From an uncultured Prevotella sp. (GTDB lineage: Bacteria; Bacteroidota; Bacteroidia; Bacteroidales; Bacteroidaceae): DNA of 64,000 nucleotides. The notes beneath the pieces were generated by a model. The model had not been told where the DNA came from, did no database searches, and was given only the letters and a program-made list of their open reading frames with translations. Shown here in pieces: positions 34,900 to 45,029 of this stretch. Position 1 is the stretch's first letter; each line of letters opens with the position of its first letter. A program made the translations under genes and the position numbers. The stretch spans positions 1 through 64,000 of the forward strand of contig NZ_CALMHT010000072.1 in NCBI RefSeq assembly GCF_937863835.1, given 5' to 3'.

Positions 34900-37800
34900 A
34901 TGGAAGACAATGTTAAAACAAGTCTATCTAATCAAAGGAGTATTATCCAGCGATTAATGTTTTTTGTTCTGTTCGCATTTTGTACAATAAGTACGTTTGC
35001 GCAGGGCAAAGTTACTGGAACCGTAGTAGATGCAACAGGTGAACCTGTCATCGGAGCTAGTGTCCTGGTAAGAGGAACGTCAAATGGTACAGTGACCGAT
35101 CTGAATGGTAACTTTACTATTTCCAATGCACAGAAGAATTCGACAATTGTCGTTTCTTATGTAGGTTACAAATCAGAAATTGTAGCTCTTTCCGGTCGCC
35201 AGGATGTTAAGATTACACTACAAGAGGACAAAAAAGTACTTGACGAAATTGTAGTAGTAGGTTACGGTACAATGAAAAAATCGGATGTAACCGGTGCTAT
35301 GGCGCGCGTGGGTGAGAAGGAACTGAATGCTATGCCTGTTAAAGATGCTTTACAGGCTATGCAGGGAAAAACAGCCGGTGTCGACATTACATCAAGTCAA
35401 CGTCCTGGTGAAACTGGAGGAATAAACATTCGTGGTGTGCGTTCATTGAATGCAAATCAAGGACCTTTGTATGTAGTAGATGGTATGGTATTGCAAAATT
35501 CTGACGGTATAAGTAATCTGAACCCTCAAGATATTGAGTCTATTGATGTGTTGAAAGATGCTTCAGCTACTGCTATATATGGTTCGCGTGGTGCCAATGG
35601 CGTAATCTTGGTTACGACGAAACATGGTAAAGATGGCAGAATGTCTTTGAACTATTCAGGTTCTGTTACTTTCGAAAAAATGTATTCTGTAGAAGATCAG
35701 ATGAGTGCAGCGGAGTGGTTACAGTATGCGCGTCTGGCTAAATATAATATGGGTACATACAAGTCAACAATCGGTAGTGACGGTTATGTGGTCCCGTCAT
35801 TGACAGCTGACCAGTCTGTTTGGGGATCTGTAACAGCTTCTTTTGCTAATATAGCACAAGCTTATGATTCGGATGGCAACTATGATGCCAGCAAAGTGGG
35901 TAGTTACGACTGGACATCTCTTGGTAAACAAACAGGTATCACTCAAGAACATACGATTAGTGCAGCAGGTGGCACGGATAAATTCCAAGGTTATGGTTCT
36001 TTCGGATATCTGAAACAAAGAGGAACACAACCTGGTCAGAATTATACACGATATACGGCCAAGGTAACATTCGACGGCTCTCCAAAACCATATTTTAAGA
36101 TGGGAACGTCTATCAATGCTACTTATGGTGACCAGGATTATGGTTATAGTTTCCAGAAGTCTACGACAGGTTCCGGTGACTATTATAGTGCATTGCAGGC
36201 TATGTTACCATGGACTGTTCCTTATGATGAAAATGGCGCATATATACGTAACCCGGCAGCAGGCGACGTCAATATCATCAACCCGATTAGTGAATTAAGT
36301 TATACAACTAATAACCGCAAGAATTTCAATGTAAGTGGAAGTTTCTATGGTCAATTGGATTTTGGTAAGATATGGGAGCCATTAGACGGTTTGAAGTATC
36401 GTATACAATTCGGTCCAGAGTTTAAATTCTATCAGACAGGAACATTCTGGGATGGTGATGGTATAAATGGTGATGGCAATAATACTGCTAAATGGAATCA
36501 TTATACGACACGTGCATGGACATTGGATAACCTTGTATATTATGATAAGACAATAGCAAAAGATCATAAAATCGGTCTTACATTAATGCAATCTGCTTCC
36601 GGATATCATTATGATTATAGTACATCTTCAAGTGTTGGTGTGGCAATGGATACAGAATTATGGTATAACATGTCTTCTGGTACATATACATTAGGCACAG
36701 GATATTCTGAAAACCAGATGAGTTCATATATGATTCGTGCCAATTACGGTTATAAAGACAAATATATGTTGACAGCTTCTGTTCGTTGGGATGGTAGTTC
36801 CGTCTTAGCTGAAGGTCATAAATGGGCAAGTTTCCCATCAATGGCTTTAGCATGGCGTGCAGATCAGGAGAGCTTCTTAAGAAATGTTTCATGGCTCAGT
36901 CAGTTAAAGCTCCGTTTAGGTGTCGGTGTAACAGGTAACTCTGCAATCAGTGCATTTGGTACGAAAGGTGCAATCCAAGGTTTGTACTACAATTGGGGTA
37001 CGACATCGTCATCCCTTGGTTATGTTGGATCTGATGCTTCATCTGCATCGCCTAATAAGATGCAGAACAATTCATTGGGTTGGGAACGTACAACGCAGTA
37101 TAACCTCGGTCTAGATTATGGATTCCTGAATAGTAGAATTAATGGTAGTATTGATATCTATAAAACAAAGACGAAAGACTTGCTTATGTCAATGGTTATT
37201 CCAAGTATGACAGGTTATACAAGTACTTATGCCAATGTTGGTAAAACAAAAGGTTGGGGTATCGATTTCCAACTGAATGCGATTCCTGTTCAGACAAAAG
37301 ATTTAACATGGACATTAGGGCTGACTTGGTCAAAGGATAAGAGTGAAATCGTTGAACTGTCAAATGGAAATACGCAAGACCTCACTAACAGATGGTTCGT
37401 AGGAGAAGAAATAGGTGTTTACTATGATTATGTATATGATGGTATATGGAAAACATCTGAATCTGAAGAAGCTGCTACATACAATCGTAAACCAGGACAG
37501 ATCAAAGTGAAGGATATTGATGGTGACGGTAAAATAACGACTAGCGATAAAGCTATTGTAGGAACAGTTCGCCCAACATGGTCTGGTGGTATCACAAGTA
37601 CTTTGAATTATAAGAATTGGGAATTCTCATTCTTCGTATATTCTCGTTGGGGATTCACCGTACCTAATGGTTCTTTGACTCTTGACGGTCGCTATATGCA
37701 ACGTAAGATAGATTATTGGGTTGCAAATGTTAATGAGAATGCGTATTATTATTCTCCAGGTATCAATGGTGAGTCAGCAGATGCATATCAGTCTTCTATG

Positions 37801-38049
37801 AATTATCAGGATGGTTCGTTCATTAAGTTGCGTAATGTATCATTAGGATATACGTTTACAAGTAAGCAATTGAAAGGAACTGGTATAAATAACCTGAAGG
37901 TATATGTTCAGGCAATGAATCCATGGAGAATATATTCTAAGTGTGATTATTTGGATACTGACTTGTTGAATTATTCCAATAATACAACAAACTATGGTTC
38001 AGAGACATCTTCACGTTCATTTGTTATAGGACTTAATGTTGGATTTTAA
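34900..38049 (+). CDS. SusC-like TonB-dependent outer-membrane transporter (pair 1)
   Basis: A 1049-residue outer-membrane transporter that imports oligosaccharides with its SusD partner, powered by TonB. After an unusually long N-terminal lead (SNQRSIIQRL, then the hydrophobic signal ending TFAQ) comes a carboxypeptidase-D-regulatory-like domain (about 37-115, GTVVDATGEPVIGASVLVRGT), a plug (about 120-235, VVVGYGTMKKSDVTGA, IRGVRSLNANQGPLYVVDG, ATAIYGSRGANGVILVTTK) and a 22-strand barrel ending in VIGLNVGF. It follows the GH106-like/GH28 gene by 38 bp and is 16 bp before its SusD. The substrate is inferred from the pectin enzymes around it. Confidence 0.96.
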   Translation: MEDNVKTSLSNQRSIIQRLMFFVLFAFCTISTFAQGKVTGTVVDATGEPVIGASVLVRGTSNGTVTDLNGNFTISNAQKNSTIVVSYVGYKSEIVALSGRQDVKITLQEDKKVLDEIVVVGYGTMKKSDVTGAMARVGEKELNAMPVKDALQAMQGKTAGVDITSSQRPGETGGINIRGVRSLNANQGPLYVVDGMVLQNSDGISNLNPQDIESIDVLKDASATAIYGSRGANGVILVTTKHGKDGRMSLNYSGSVTFEKMYSVEDQMSAAEWLQYARLAKYNMGTYKSTIGSDGYVVPSLTADQSVWGSVTASFANIAQAYDSDGNYDASKVGSYDWTSLGKQTGITQEHTISAAGGTDKFQGYGSFGYLKQRGTQPGQNYTRYTAKVTFDGSPKPYFKMGTSINATYGDQDYGYSFQKSTTGSGDYYSALQAMLPWTVPYDENGAYIRNPAAGDVNIINPISELSYTTNNRKNFNVSGSFYGQLDFGKIWEPLDGLKYRIQFGPEFKFYQTGTFWDGDGINGDGNNTAKWNHYTTRAWTLDNLVYYDKTIAKDHKIGLTLMQSASGYHYDYSTSSSVGVAMDTELWYNMSSGTYTLGTGYSENQMSSYMIRANYGYKDKYMLTASVRWDGSSVLAEGHKWASFPSMALAWRADQESFLRNVSWLSQLKLRLGVGVTGNSAISAFGTKGAIQGLYYNWGTTSSSLGYVGSDASSASPNKMQNNSLGWERTTQYNLGLDYGFLNSRINGSIDIYKTKTKDLLMSMVIPSMTGYTSTYANVGKTKGWGIDFQLNAIPVQTKDLTWTLGLTWSKDKSEIVELSNGNTQDLTNRWFVGEEIGVYYDYVYDGIWKTSESEEAATYNRKPGQIKVKDIDGDGKITTSDKAIVGTVRPTWSGGITSTLNYKNWEFSFFVYSRWGFTVPNGSLTLDGRYMQRKIDYWVANVNENAYYYSPGINGESADAYQSSMNYQDGSFIKLRNVSLGYTFTSKQLKGTGINNLKVYVQAMNPWRIYSKCDYLDTDLLNYSNNTTNYGSETSSRSFVIGLNVGF

Positions 38050-38065
38050 TTAAATAAGAATTATT

Positions 38066-40159
38066 ATGAATATTAATAAATATATAATCGGCACATTGTT
38101 GCTCGGTTCTACAGGAATAGGCTTGACATCCTGTAGTGACAGTTTTCTGGATGAAACGCAGGTTAACGCGTACAACACAGAATATTTTAAGACTCAGGCA
38201 GGTCTTGACGATTTAATAACGGGAACCTATTCAGGACTGAAGTTCCAGTTTAATTATATTTGGGCATGTGAGTTGTATACAATGGGTGTAGATGAATTTA
38301 CAGATGCAAATAATCAGATTCCTGCATATAATGGTTACAGTTCTGTATTGAATTCTGATGAAACAGGTGCCAATAAACCATTGTGGGATAATATGTATAA
38401 TCGTATAGAGAGTGCAAATACTGCTATTCAGAATATTCCATTATACTATAGTTCTACAGCATCAACATATAACACCCGTTTGGGAGAAGCTTATTTTTTG
38501 AGAGCTTACTTCTATTTCCAATTGGTTAAACAATACGGAGGGGTACCATTGAAACTGACTCCTTCCAATGGCGTGTTGACTACTTATTATACTAGGAATT
38601 CACAAGAAGAATGTTTCGCACAAATCATTTCTGACTTAGAAGAAGCATATACTTTATTGCCAACTACGGCTGCGGAAACAGGACGAATTACAAAGTATGC
38701 TGCTGCCCATTATTTGGCTAAGGCACATCTGTTCCGTGCAAGTGAATTGTATTCCAGCTGGAATTCTAGTTACAAAGATGCAGATTTGGCTGCTGTGATC
38801 AAATACGGTAGTGAAGTGGTAACAGCTTGTCCTTTATGCACAGATTATAGTGCACTGTGGGATTATCAGAAAGCTAATGGCGATAATGAAAAAGTATCAG
38901 AGGTCGTTCTTGCTGCGCAGTTCTCTGACGATCAGACTACATGGGGACGTTACGGAAACCAAATGCATTTGTATTATCCTTCGGTATATCAAGACTTAGC
39001 CGGTACTGTTCGTGATATATCAGGAGGACGTGAATTCAGTTATGATCGCGCCACCAATTATACAATGGATGTATTTGATAGAGTTAACGATTCCCGTTTC
39101 TGGAAATCATTTATAACTTGTTATGGATGTAACTCTACAGCAAAGGCTCCTACATGGACAGCTGCACAGTCAACTGCTGGTATATTGCCAAGTGGAGCGA
39201 CTGTAGGCGGAAAACGTTTCTCAGGTAGTGAACTGGCCATAAAATATATTGTAAATGATGCCGGTGATACCCGTTATGCTGCTGTCTCAGGAGATGCAAC
39301 AGGAGTAACGAAAAATGGAACGATGGAAAATACTCATACTTTTGTCCGCTATTTTAAAGGTGAAAATGACGCTTTCGTAGGACAGCATGGAAATGAAGGT
39401 TATTATGGAGTCCAAAAACGTTCTGTCGCATTGTCAAAATATCGCGATGGTTATCGTATAGCTATTGCCAGTCAGTTTGGTACCCGCGATGCTATATGTG
39501 CACGTTCAGCTGAGGATGTCCTGATGGTAGCCGAGGCTTATGCCCGTCAGAAAGATTATACGAACGCTATTACATATCTTAATAAGATACGAGATAGGGC
39601 CGCATTTACAGAAGGTGAAGATCGTAGCATAAGTATTGATGGTGGTCAGGCGTATAAGAATAATACTTATTGTACGGGTAAAGGTGGCGGATATTCTGCA
39701 GACGGAGCAATCTATTGGGGAAAGAATACATATTATGAATCCAATAATATGGAAGGAAGTGTGACAACAGCATCAACCAAGACTTCTATGCATTTGAATT
39801 CAATAAATGATATCCTGAATTCTGCAGTCGATAATAAGATATATAATGCATTAACGACAGCTACAGGTTACACTTCGAGTGGTGACGTTACTTATGATAA
39901 AGTAATGAACTTTATTCTAGATGAGCGTACCCGTGAATTATGTGGCGAATTATATCGTTGGGAAGATTTAGCACGAACAAAGACTTTACAGGCTCGTTTT
40001 AATGCTTTCAATGATGGAAATGGTCGTGAAGGAACATTTGATCCCGCAACACATTATTTCCGTCCTATACCACAGTCGTTCTTGGACGGTATAACAAATG
40101 AATCTGGCGCTAATCTGACAGATGAAGAAAAGGCTGCAATGCAGAACCCAGGATACTAA
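38066..40159 (+). CDS. SusD/RagB-like glycan-binding lipoprotein (pair 1)
   Basis: A 697-residue surface lipoprotein (lipobox LTSC, Cys23) that covers the SusC pore and binds the glycan. The typical N-terminal start SDSFLDETQVNAYNTEYFKTQAGLDDLITGTYSGLK, the TPR-like EAYFLRAYFYFQLVKQYGGVPL and the C-terminal FILDERTRELCGELYRWEDLARTKTLQ, ending HYFRPIPQSF, are all present. It is larger than the average SusD (about 500-600) because of inserted loops in the middle. It pairs with the SusC gene 16 bp upstream. A terminator follows the gene. Confidence 0.95.
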   Translation: MNINKYIIGTLLLGSTGIGLTSCSDSFLDETQVNAYNTEYFKTQAGLDDLITGTYSGLKFQFNYIWACELYTMGVDEFTDANNQIPAYNGYSSVLNSDETGANKPLWDNMYNRIESANTAIQNIPLYYSSTASTYNTRLGEAYFLRAYFYFQLVKQYGGVPLKLTPSNGVLTTYYTRNSQEECFAQIISDLEEAYTLLPTTAAETGRITKYAAAHYLAKAHLFRASELYSSWNSSYKDADLAAVIKYGSEVVTACPLCTDYSALWDYQKANGDNEKVSEVVLAAQFSDDQTTWGRYGNQMHLYYPSVYQDLAGTVRDISGGREFSYDRATNYTMDVFDRVNDSRFWKSFITCYGCNSTAKAPTWTAAQSTAGILPSGATVGGKRFSGSELAIKYIVNDAGDTRYAAVSGDATGVTKNGTMENTHTFVRYFKGENDAFVGQHGNEGYYGVQKRSVALSKYRDGYRIAIASQFGTRDAICARSAEDVLMVAEAYARQKDYTNAITYLNKIRDRAAFTEGEDRSISIDGGQAYKNNTYCTGKGGGYSADGAIYWGKNTYYESNNMEGSVTTASTKTSMHLNSINDILNSAVDNKIYNALTTATGYTSSGDVTYDKVMNFILDERTRELCGELYRWEDLARTKTLQARFNAFNDGNGREGTFDPATHYFRPIPQSFLDGITNESGANLTDEEKAAMQNPGY

Positions 40160-40190
40160 TTGTATTAAATTAGGTTATTATTAATGTTAA

Positions 40191-40220
40191 AATCAGACTC
40201 GCAGTTATGCGGGTCTGATT
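40191..40220 (+). terminator. Terminator after SusD 1
   Basis: A 12-bp stem with one G-T pair (40191-40202 with 40209-40220) and a 6-nt loop is followed by a T-run. It ends the first pectin transcript; the next gene has its own -7 box. Confidence 0.85.
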
Positions 40221-40390
40221 TGTTTTTTTATCATTTTACATCCATTGATAATATTGTAACATATACATTCTGTAGGCTAGTGGATGAATAATTTATATGA
40301 ATGATATGTTAAACAGGAAAATTAACTTATAATTGTACAATTTTCGCATAAAATGAACGAAATTACCACAATTTATATATTAAAAGACGA

Positions 40391-40398
40391 TAAATTTG
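40391..40398 (+). promoter_or_regulatory. -7 box of GH28 gene 2
   Basis: TAAATTTG, matching TAnnTTTG, 28 bp before the GH28 start. A 12-bp palindrome of sequence AATTGTACAATT (40331-40342) lies about 50 bp upstream and could be a regulator site. No spaced TTTG is seen. Confidence 0.5.
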
Positions 40399-40426
40399 CA
40401 GCATAAATTAACGAATTCAAACATCT

Positions 40427-41755
40427 ATGAAACTAAAACTGATACTGTTAACTGTATTGTTAATTTCATGTACAGCTAATGCTAAGAAGAAACAACAATT
40501 GTTTCCTGATGGCTCTGTAGTACCTGAATGGTTTAATGATACAGCCAAGGTAGATATAACAAATCTAGGGAAAAAATACGTTATTACCGATTACGGAGTC
40601 AAGGACGATTCTACTATTGTACAAACAGAAGCAATACAGAAAGTTATTGATACAGCTGCTGCTGATGGCGGAGGTGTAATCGTAATACCTAAAGGAACAT
40701 TCCTTAGTGGTTCTATATTCTTCAAACAGGGCACACATCTCTATCTTTCAGAAGAAGCTACATTGAAAGGAATAGATGCCATCAAATATTATAAAATACT
40801 TCGAACGAGACTGGAAGGTAATACAATCGATTATTTTGCAGCTTTGGTTAATGCTGACGGACTTGATGGTTTTACAATTTCAGGTAAAGGAACAATCAAT
40901 GGTAACGGCACCCGTTTTTGGGAGGAATTCTGGATACGTCGCAGAATAAATAAGGATTGTACCAATTTGGAAGCGATGCGTCCACGTCTGACTTATATAT
41001 CCAACTGTAAAAATGTACAGGTACAGGATGTTCACCTTATTAACAGCTCATTTTGGACGAATCATATTTATCGCAGTAATCATGTGAAATTCATAGATTG
41101 TTATATCTATGCACCTACATCAGGTATTAAGGCACCAAGCAGTGATGCGATTGATATAGACTATTGTCACGATGTATTGGTACATGGATGTTATATGAGT
41201 GTGAACGATGATGCTGTTGTACTAAAAGGAGGAAAGGGAACTTGGGCAGATAAAGATACGACAAACGGTCCCAATTACAATGTCATAGTAGAGGATTGTA
41301 AATATGGTGTCGTTCATGGATGTCTGACATTCGGTAGTGAATCTCTTAATGATCGTAATATCATATTTCGTCGTTGCGATGTTCACAATGCCAATCGTGT
41401 GATTTGGTTGAAAATGCGTCCAGATACGCCTCAGCATTATGAATATCTTTCTGTTGAAGATGTAACAGGCGACTGTAGCAGTTTCTTGGTAGTACGTCCA
41501 TGGACTCAATTCTATAATCTGGAAAAAAGAGATGATATGCCTATGTCAATGTGTAATAACATCAACTTTAAGAATATTAAGGTGAAAAGTGAAAATTTCA
41601 TGGATGTAGGCAAATCCGATAAGTATATTCTGCGAGACTTTCATTTTGAAAACTGCAATATCCAGAACGAAGCAGATTTATTAGAAGAAGGTACGATCCA
41701 GAATATGACATTGAAGAATGTCAAGATGAATGGTAAGAAAGTCGAGAAATTTTAA
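40427..41755 (+). CDS. GH28-family polygalacturonase-like enzyme
   Basis: A 442-residue secreted right-handed beta-helix enzyme. The N-terminus could be a lipoprotein signal (LLISC, Cys15) or a Sec signal cut after ANA. GH28 elements: VITDYGVKDDSTIVQTEAIQ, GGGVIVIPKGTFLSGSIFF, SSDAIDIDYC, D261-D262 in NDDAVVLKGG, then VHGCLTFGSES at the usual His loop and RVIWLKMRPD at the RIK position. The canonical GHG and RIK motifs are thus altered, so the enzyme belongs to a divergent branch, possibly an exo-acting galacturonidase or a rhamnogalacturonan type. It is followed after 30 bp by the SusC 2 gene. Confidence 0.85.
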   Translation: MKLKLILLTVLLISCTANAKKKQQLFPDGSVVPEWFNDTAKVDITNLGKKYVITDYGVKDDSTIVQTEAIQKVIDTAAADGGGVIVIPKGTFLSGSIFFKQGTHLYLSEEATLKGIDAIKYYKILRTRLEGNTIDYFAALVNADGLDGFTISGKGTINGNGTRFWEEFWIRRRINKDCTNLEAMRPRLTYISNCKNVQVQDVHLINSSFWTNHIYRSNHVKFIDCYIYAPTSGIKAPSSDAIDIDYCHDVLVHGCYMSVNDDAVVLKGGKGTWADKDTTNGPNYNVIVEDCKYGVVHGCLTFGSESLNDRNIIFRRCDVHNANRVIWLKMRPDTPQHYEYLSVEDVTGDCSSFLVVRPWTQFYNLEKRDDMPMSMCNNINFKNIKVKSENFMDVGKSDKYILRDFHFENCNIQNEADLLEEGTIQNMTLKNVKMNGKKVEKF

Positions 41756-41785
41756 AATATTAATATTATCTATTAACTTTAAATT

Positions 41786-44700
41786 ATGAATAAACAATTA
41801 ACTAAGAAAACGATCCTGTCGATTGCCATATTATTTATGGTAGTGGCGTTCCTGTCTTTCTTTAGTATCCAGTCTGCAAAGGCTGAAACTAATGAACTGC
41901 AACAGCAAAGCGTTTTAACAGGAACAGTTGTTGACGGCCATGGCGATCCTGTCATTGGCGCAACCGTAACGGTTGTTGGTGGTAGTGCCTCTCAAGGAAC
42001 TATTACAGATTTTGATGGAGTTTTTAAGATTAAGGCCAAAGTTGGTGCCAAATTAAAAATTACGTATGTAGGTTATGATACACAGACAGTATCTGCACGC
42101 AACGGAATGAAAGTAACGTTGGCTGAAAACAGTACGATGTTACAGGGCGTAGAAGTCGTAGCTTATGGTGTACAAAAGAAAGTGACTGTCACCGGAGCTC
42201 TTTCGAGCGTTAAGGGTGAAGAACTGACACGTACCCCGGTAAGTTCAGTCAATAACATCTTGGCTGGTCAGTTGAGTGGTATCACTTCCGTACAGTATTC
42301 TGGTGAACCTGGAAATGATGCAGCCAGCATATTTGTCCGTGGTCAAGCTACTTTTAATAATTCAGAGCCTCTCGTACAGGTTGATGGTGTAGAACGTTCT
42401 ATGAGCGACATCAATCCAAACGAAATCGAAAGTATTACAGTATTGAAAGATGCTTCAGCTACTGCTGTATTCGGTGTCCGTGGTGCGAATGGCGTTATCC
42501 TGATAACGACCAAACGTGGTCAGGAAGGAAAAGCCAAGATATCGGCATCGACCAATTTTAGTATATTGACTCCTACAAAGATGGTGGAACAGGCAAATTC
42601 TTATGAATATGCTACATTCTACAATCAGATGCTTGCCAATGATGGTCAAAACCCGGCATTCTCGGATGTTGTACTTCAGAAATTTAAAGATCATTCAGAT
42701 CCAATCCGTTATCCGGATACTAAATGGGATGATTATATCATGAAGAAATCAACACTGCAGACACAAAATGATATTAGTATATCAGGAGGAACAAAAAGTA
42801 CACGCTATTTTATTAGTTTAGGTTATTTTACCCAAGGCGGTCTGTTTAAGGAATTTGGATTGCCATTTGATTACGGTTATCAATATAACAGGTTCAATTA
42901 TCGTAGTAACTTGGATATAGACATCACCAAAACTACAACGATTTCATTCAATGTCGCAGGTAATGTAAGCACTGGTAATCGTCCATTGACAAGTGGAGGA
43001 GCTTCCGGTCTTATTAAAGCGATGTATCAGGCTACACCTTTCTCTAGTCCGGGACTGGTAGATGGAAGACTGGTTACCACAGCCACCGATTATACTGATA
43101 TGGGTACAGACCAGTTGCCTTTTGTTGGAGGATCGGGTATGACATATTATGCGTATTCTGGAAGTCGTGCCGGCTTTACCCAGACTAATACCAATAAGAG
43201 TCAGATGGACTTGCAGTTGACACAAAAGTTAGATTTCCTTACTAAGGGCTTGAGCTTTAAAATAAAAGGTTCATACAACAGTACATATTATGTGTATAAG
43301 AGTGGAACGCTTGAAAGAGCGACATATACTCCTGTCTTACTTTCAAACGGAACGCTCGGTTATAAGAAGTCTGGTACAGACGGAACTCAGATCAATTATA
43401 GTGATGAGGATACAGGTAAAGCGCGTGACTGGTATTTCGAGACATCTCTTAATTATGCCCGCTCTTTCGGAGCTCATAATGTTTCCGCTTTATTATTGTA
43501 CAACCAGAGTAAAACGTATTATCCTTCAGCATATTCAGATATACCTCATGGATATGTCGGATTGGTTGGACGTGTCACTTATGACTGGAAAAGCCGTTAT
43601 TTAGCTGAATTTAATATAGGACATAATGGTTCGGAAAACTTTGCTGAAGGCAAACGCTTCGGAACATTCCCAGCTGGTTCTGTTGGATGGATTGCCAGTG
43701 AGGAACCTTTCTGGAAGCCGATTAAGAAATATGTCAGTTTCTTGAAATTGCGTGCTAGCTGGGGTCTTGTCGGTAATGACCAATATGGTAGTGACAACTC
43801 AACACGTTTCATGTATTTGGCAGATCCTTATTATGTTAACAGCGGTAGTTATATATCTCGTGGCGGATACGCTTATAACTTCGGTGTGAATAACAGTACT
43901 GCTACGAAAGGTGCTTACGAGGGAACAAAAAACAACCCGAATGTAACATGGGAAAAAGCCTTCAAACAAGATTATGGTATTGATATCAATTTCTTAGATG
44001 ATCGTCTGCGTGGCACATTTGATTATTATCATGAACATCGTACGGATATCCTTCTTAATGACTATACAGCACCAAGCATCATCGGATTTACTGTACCATT
44101 GGCTAATCTTGGTTCTGTGAATAGTTGGGGATGGGAACTGTCTTTGAAGTGGCAGGATAAGATAGGAAAAGATTTCCGTTATTGGATAGGTGCAAATATT
44201 TCATACAACCAGAACAAAGTGTTGGAAGAGAAAGAAAGACCGTATGCCAATGAATATCAATATAATAAGGGACATCGTATAGGTGCCCGTAGCCAATATT
44301 TGTTCTTTGAATATTACGAAGAAGCCTCAGGTAACAACATCGGAACGGCAGGTCGCTACAAAGCAAAATATGGAACCGATATGCCGACACAGCTTGTGTC
44401 AGACCTTAAACCAGGTGATTGTGTTTATGTGGATCTTGACAAGGACGGTAAAATATCACCAGATGATATGAGTAAGGATTATGGACGTACTGATGATCCT
44501 GAATATATGGCTGGTTTTAATCTGGGATTCTCATGGAACCATTGGTCATTTAATACACAGTGGACAGCTGCTTGGAATGTCAGCCGCATGCTTTCAGACG
44601 TATTTATGCAACCGTTCTTCAGTGCGTCAAATACGACACAGGGTGGACTCCTGAAATATCAAGTGGAACATACATGGACTACAGCGAATCCGTCTCAAGA

Positions 44701-44992
44701 TGCAGAATATCCACGTGCTACATGGACGAATGCCTCTCAGAACTATGTCGCTTCTACATTATATGAAAAAGATTCCAAATACTTACGACTTAAAACTTTG
44801 CAGATTGCTTATGATTTCCAACTTCCGATTATGAAAACACTTGGACTGAGTCAATTGCAAGTTGCTCTCAGCGGTTATAACCTCTTGACATTCACTCCTT
44901 ATTTGTGGGGTGATCCAGAGACAAGATCTAGTAGTTCTCCTTCATATCCATTACAGAGAACATACACAATAAGTCTAAAGGTCGGTTTCTAA
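41786..44992 (+). CDS. SusC-like TonB-dependent transporter (pair 2)
   Basis: A 1068-residue outer-membrane transporter. It has a signal peptide (to about residue 33, QSAKA), a carboxypeptidase-D-regulatory-like domain (about 45-120, GTVVDGHGDPVIGATVTVVGG), a plug (about 125-240, VVAYGVQKKVTVTGALSSV, FVRGQATFNNSEPLVQVDGVERS, ATAVFGVRGANGVILITTK) and a barrel ending TYTISLKVGF. The genes before (GH28) and after (SusD 2, start 37 bp on) lie in the same orientation. It would import a second type or size of pectin fragment; this is inference. Confidence 0.96.
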   Translation: MNKQLTKKTILSIAILFMVVAFLSFFSIQSAKAETNELQQQSVLTGTVVDGHGDPVIGATVTVVGGSASQGTITDFDGVFKIKAKVGAKLKITYVGYDTQTVSARNGMKVTLAENSTMLQGVEVVAYGVQKKVTVTGALSSVKGEELTRTPVSSVNNILAGQLSGITSVQYSGEPGNDAASIFVRGQATFNNSEPLVQVDGVERSMSDINPNEIESITVLKDASATAVFGVRGANGVILITTKRGQEGKAKISASTNFSILTPTKMVEQANSYEYATFYNQMLANDGQNPAFSDVVLQKFKDHSDPIRYPDTKWDDYIMKKSTLQTQNDISISGGTKSTRYFISLGYFTQGGLFKEFGLPFDYGYQYNRFNYRSNLDIDITKTTTISFNVAGNVSTGNRPLTSGGASGLIKAMYQATPFSSPGLVDGRLVTTATDYTDMGTDQLPFVGGSGMTYYAYSGSRAGFTQTNTNKSQMDLQLTQKLDFLTKGLSFKIKGSYNSTYYVYKSGTLERATYTPVLLSNGTLGYKKSGTDGTQINYSDEDTGKARDWYFETSLNYARSFGAHNVSALLLYNQSKTYYPSAYSDIPHGYVGLVGRVTYDWKSRYLAEFNIGHNGSENFAEGKRFGTFPAGSVGWIASEEPFWKPIKKYVSFLKLRASWGLVGNDQYGSDNSTRFMYLADPYYVNSGSYISRGGYAYNFGVNNSTATKGAYEGTKNNPNVTWEKAFKQDYGIDINFLDDRLRGTFDYYHEHRTDILLNDYTAPSIIGFTVPLANLGSVNSWGWELSLKWQDKIGKDFRYWIGANISYNQNKVLEEKERPYANEYQYNKGHRIGARSQYLFFEYYEEASGNNIGTAGRYKAKYGTDMPTQLVSDLKPGDCVYVDLDKDGKISPDDMSKDYGRTDDPEYMAGFNLGFSWNHWSFNTQWTAAWNVSRMLSDVFMQPFFSASNTTQGGLLKYQVEHTWTTANPSQDAEYPRATWTNASQNYVASTLYEKDSKYLRLKTLQIAYDFQLPIMKTLGLSQLQVALSGYNLLTFTPYLWGDPETRSSSSPSYPLQRTYTISLKVGF

Positions 44993-45029
44993 GATGTTTT
45001 TCATTTGGAATATTAAAATAAAATATGAT

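Noticed and set aside
31490..40336. Shared word TTATAATTGT before the GH106-like/GH28 gene (31490) and before GH28 gene 2 (40327) as a common operator
   Set aside because: The word is A/T-rich and lies at very different distances from the two -7 boxes (12 and 54 bp), so chance is likely.
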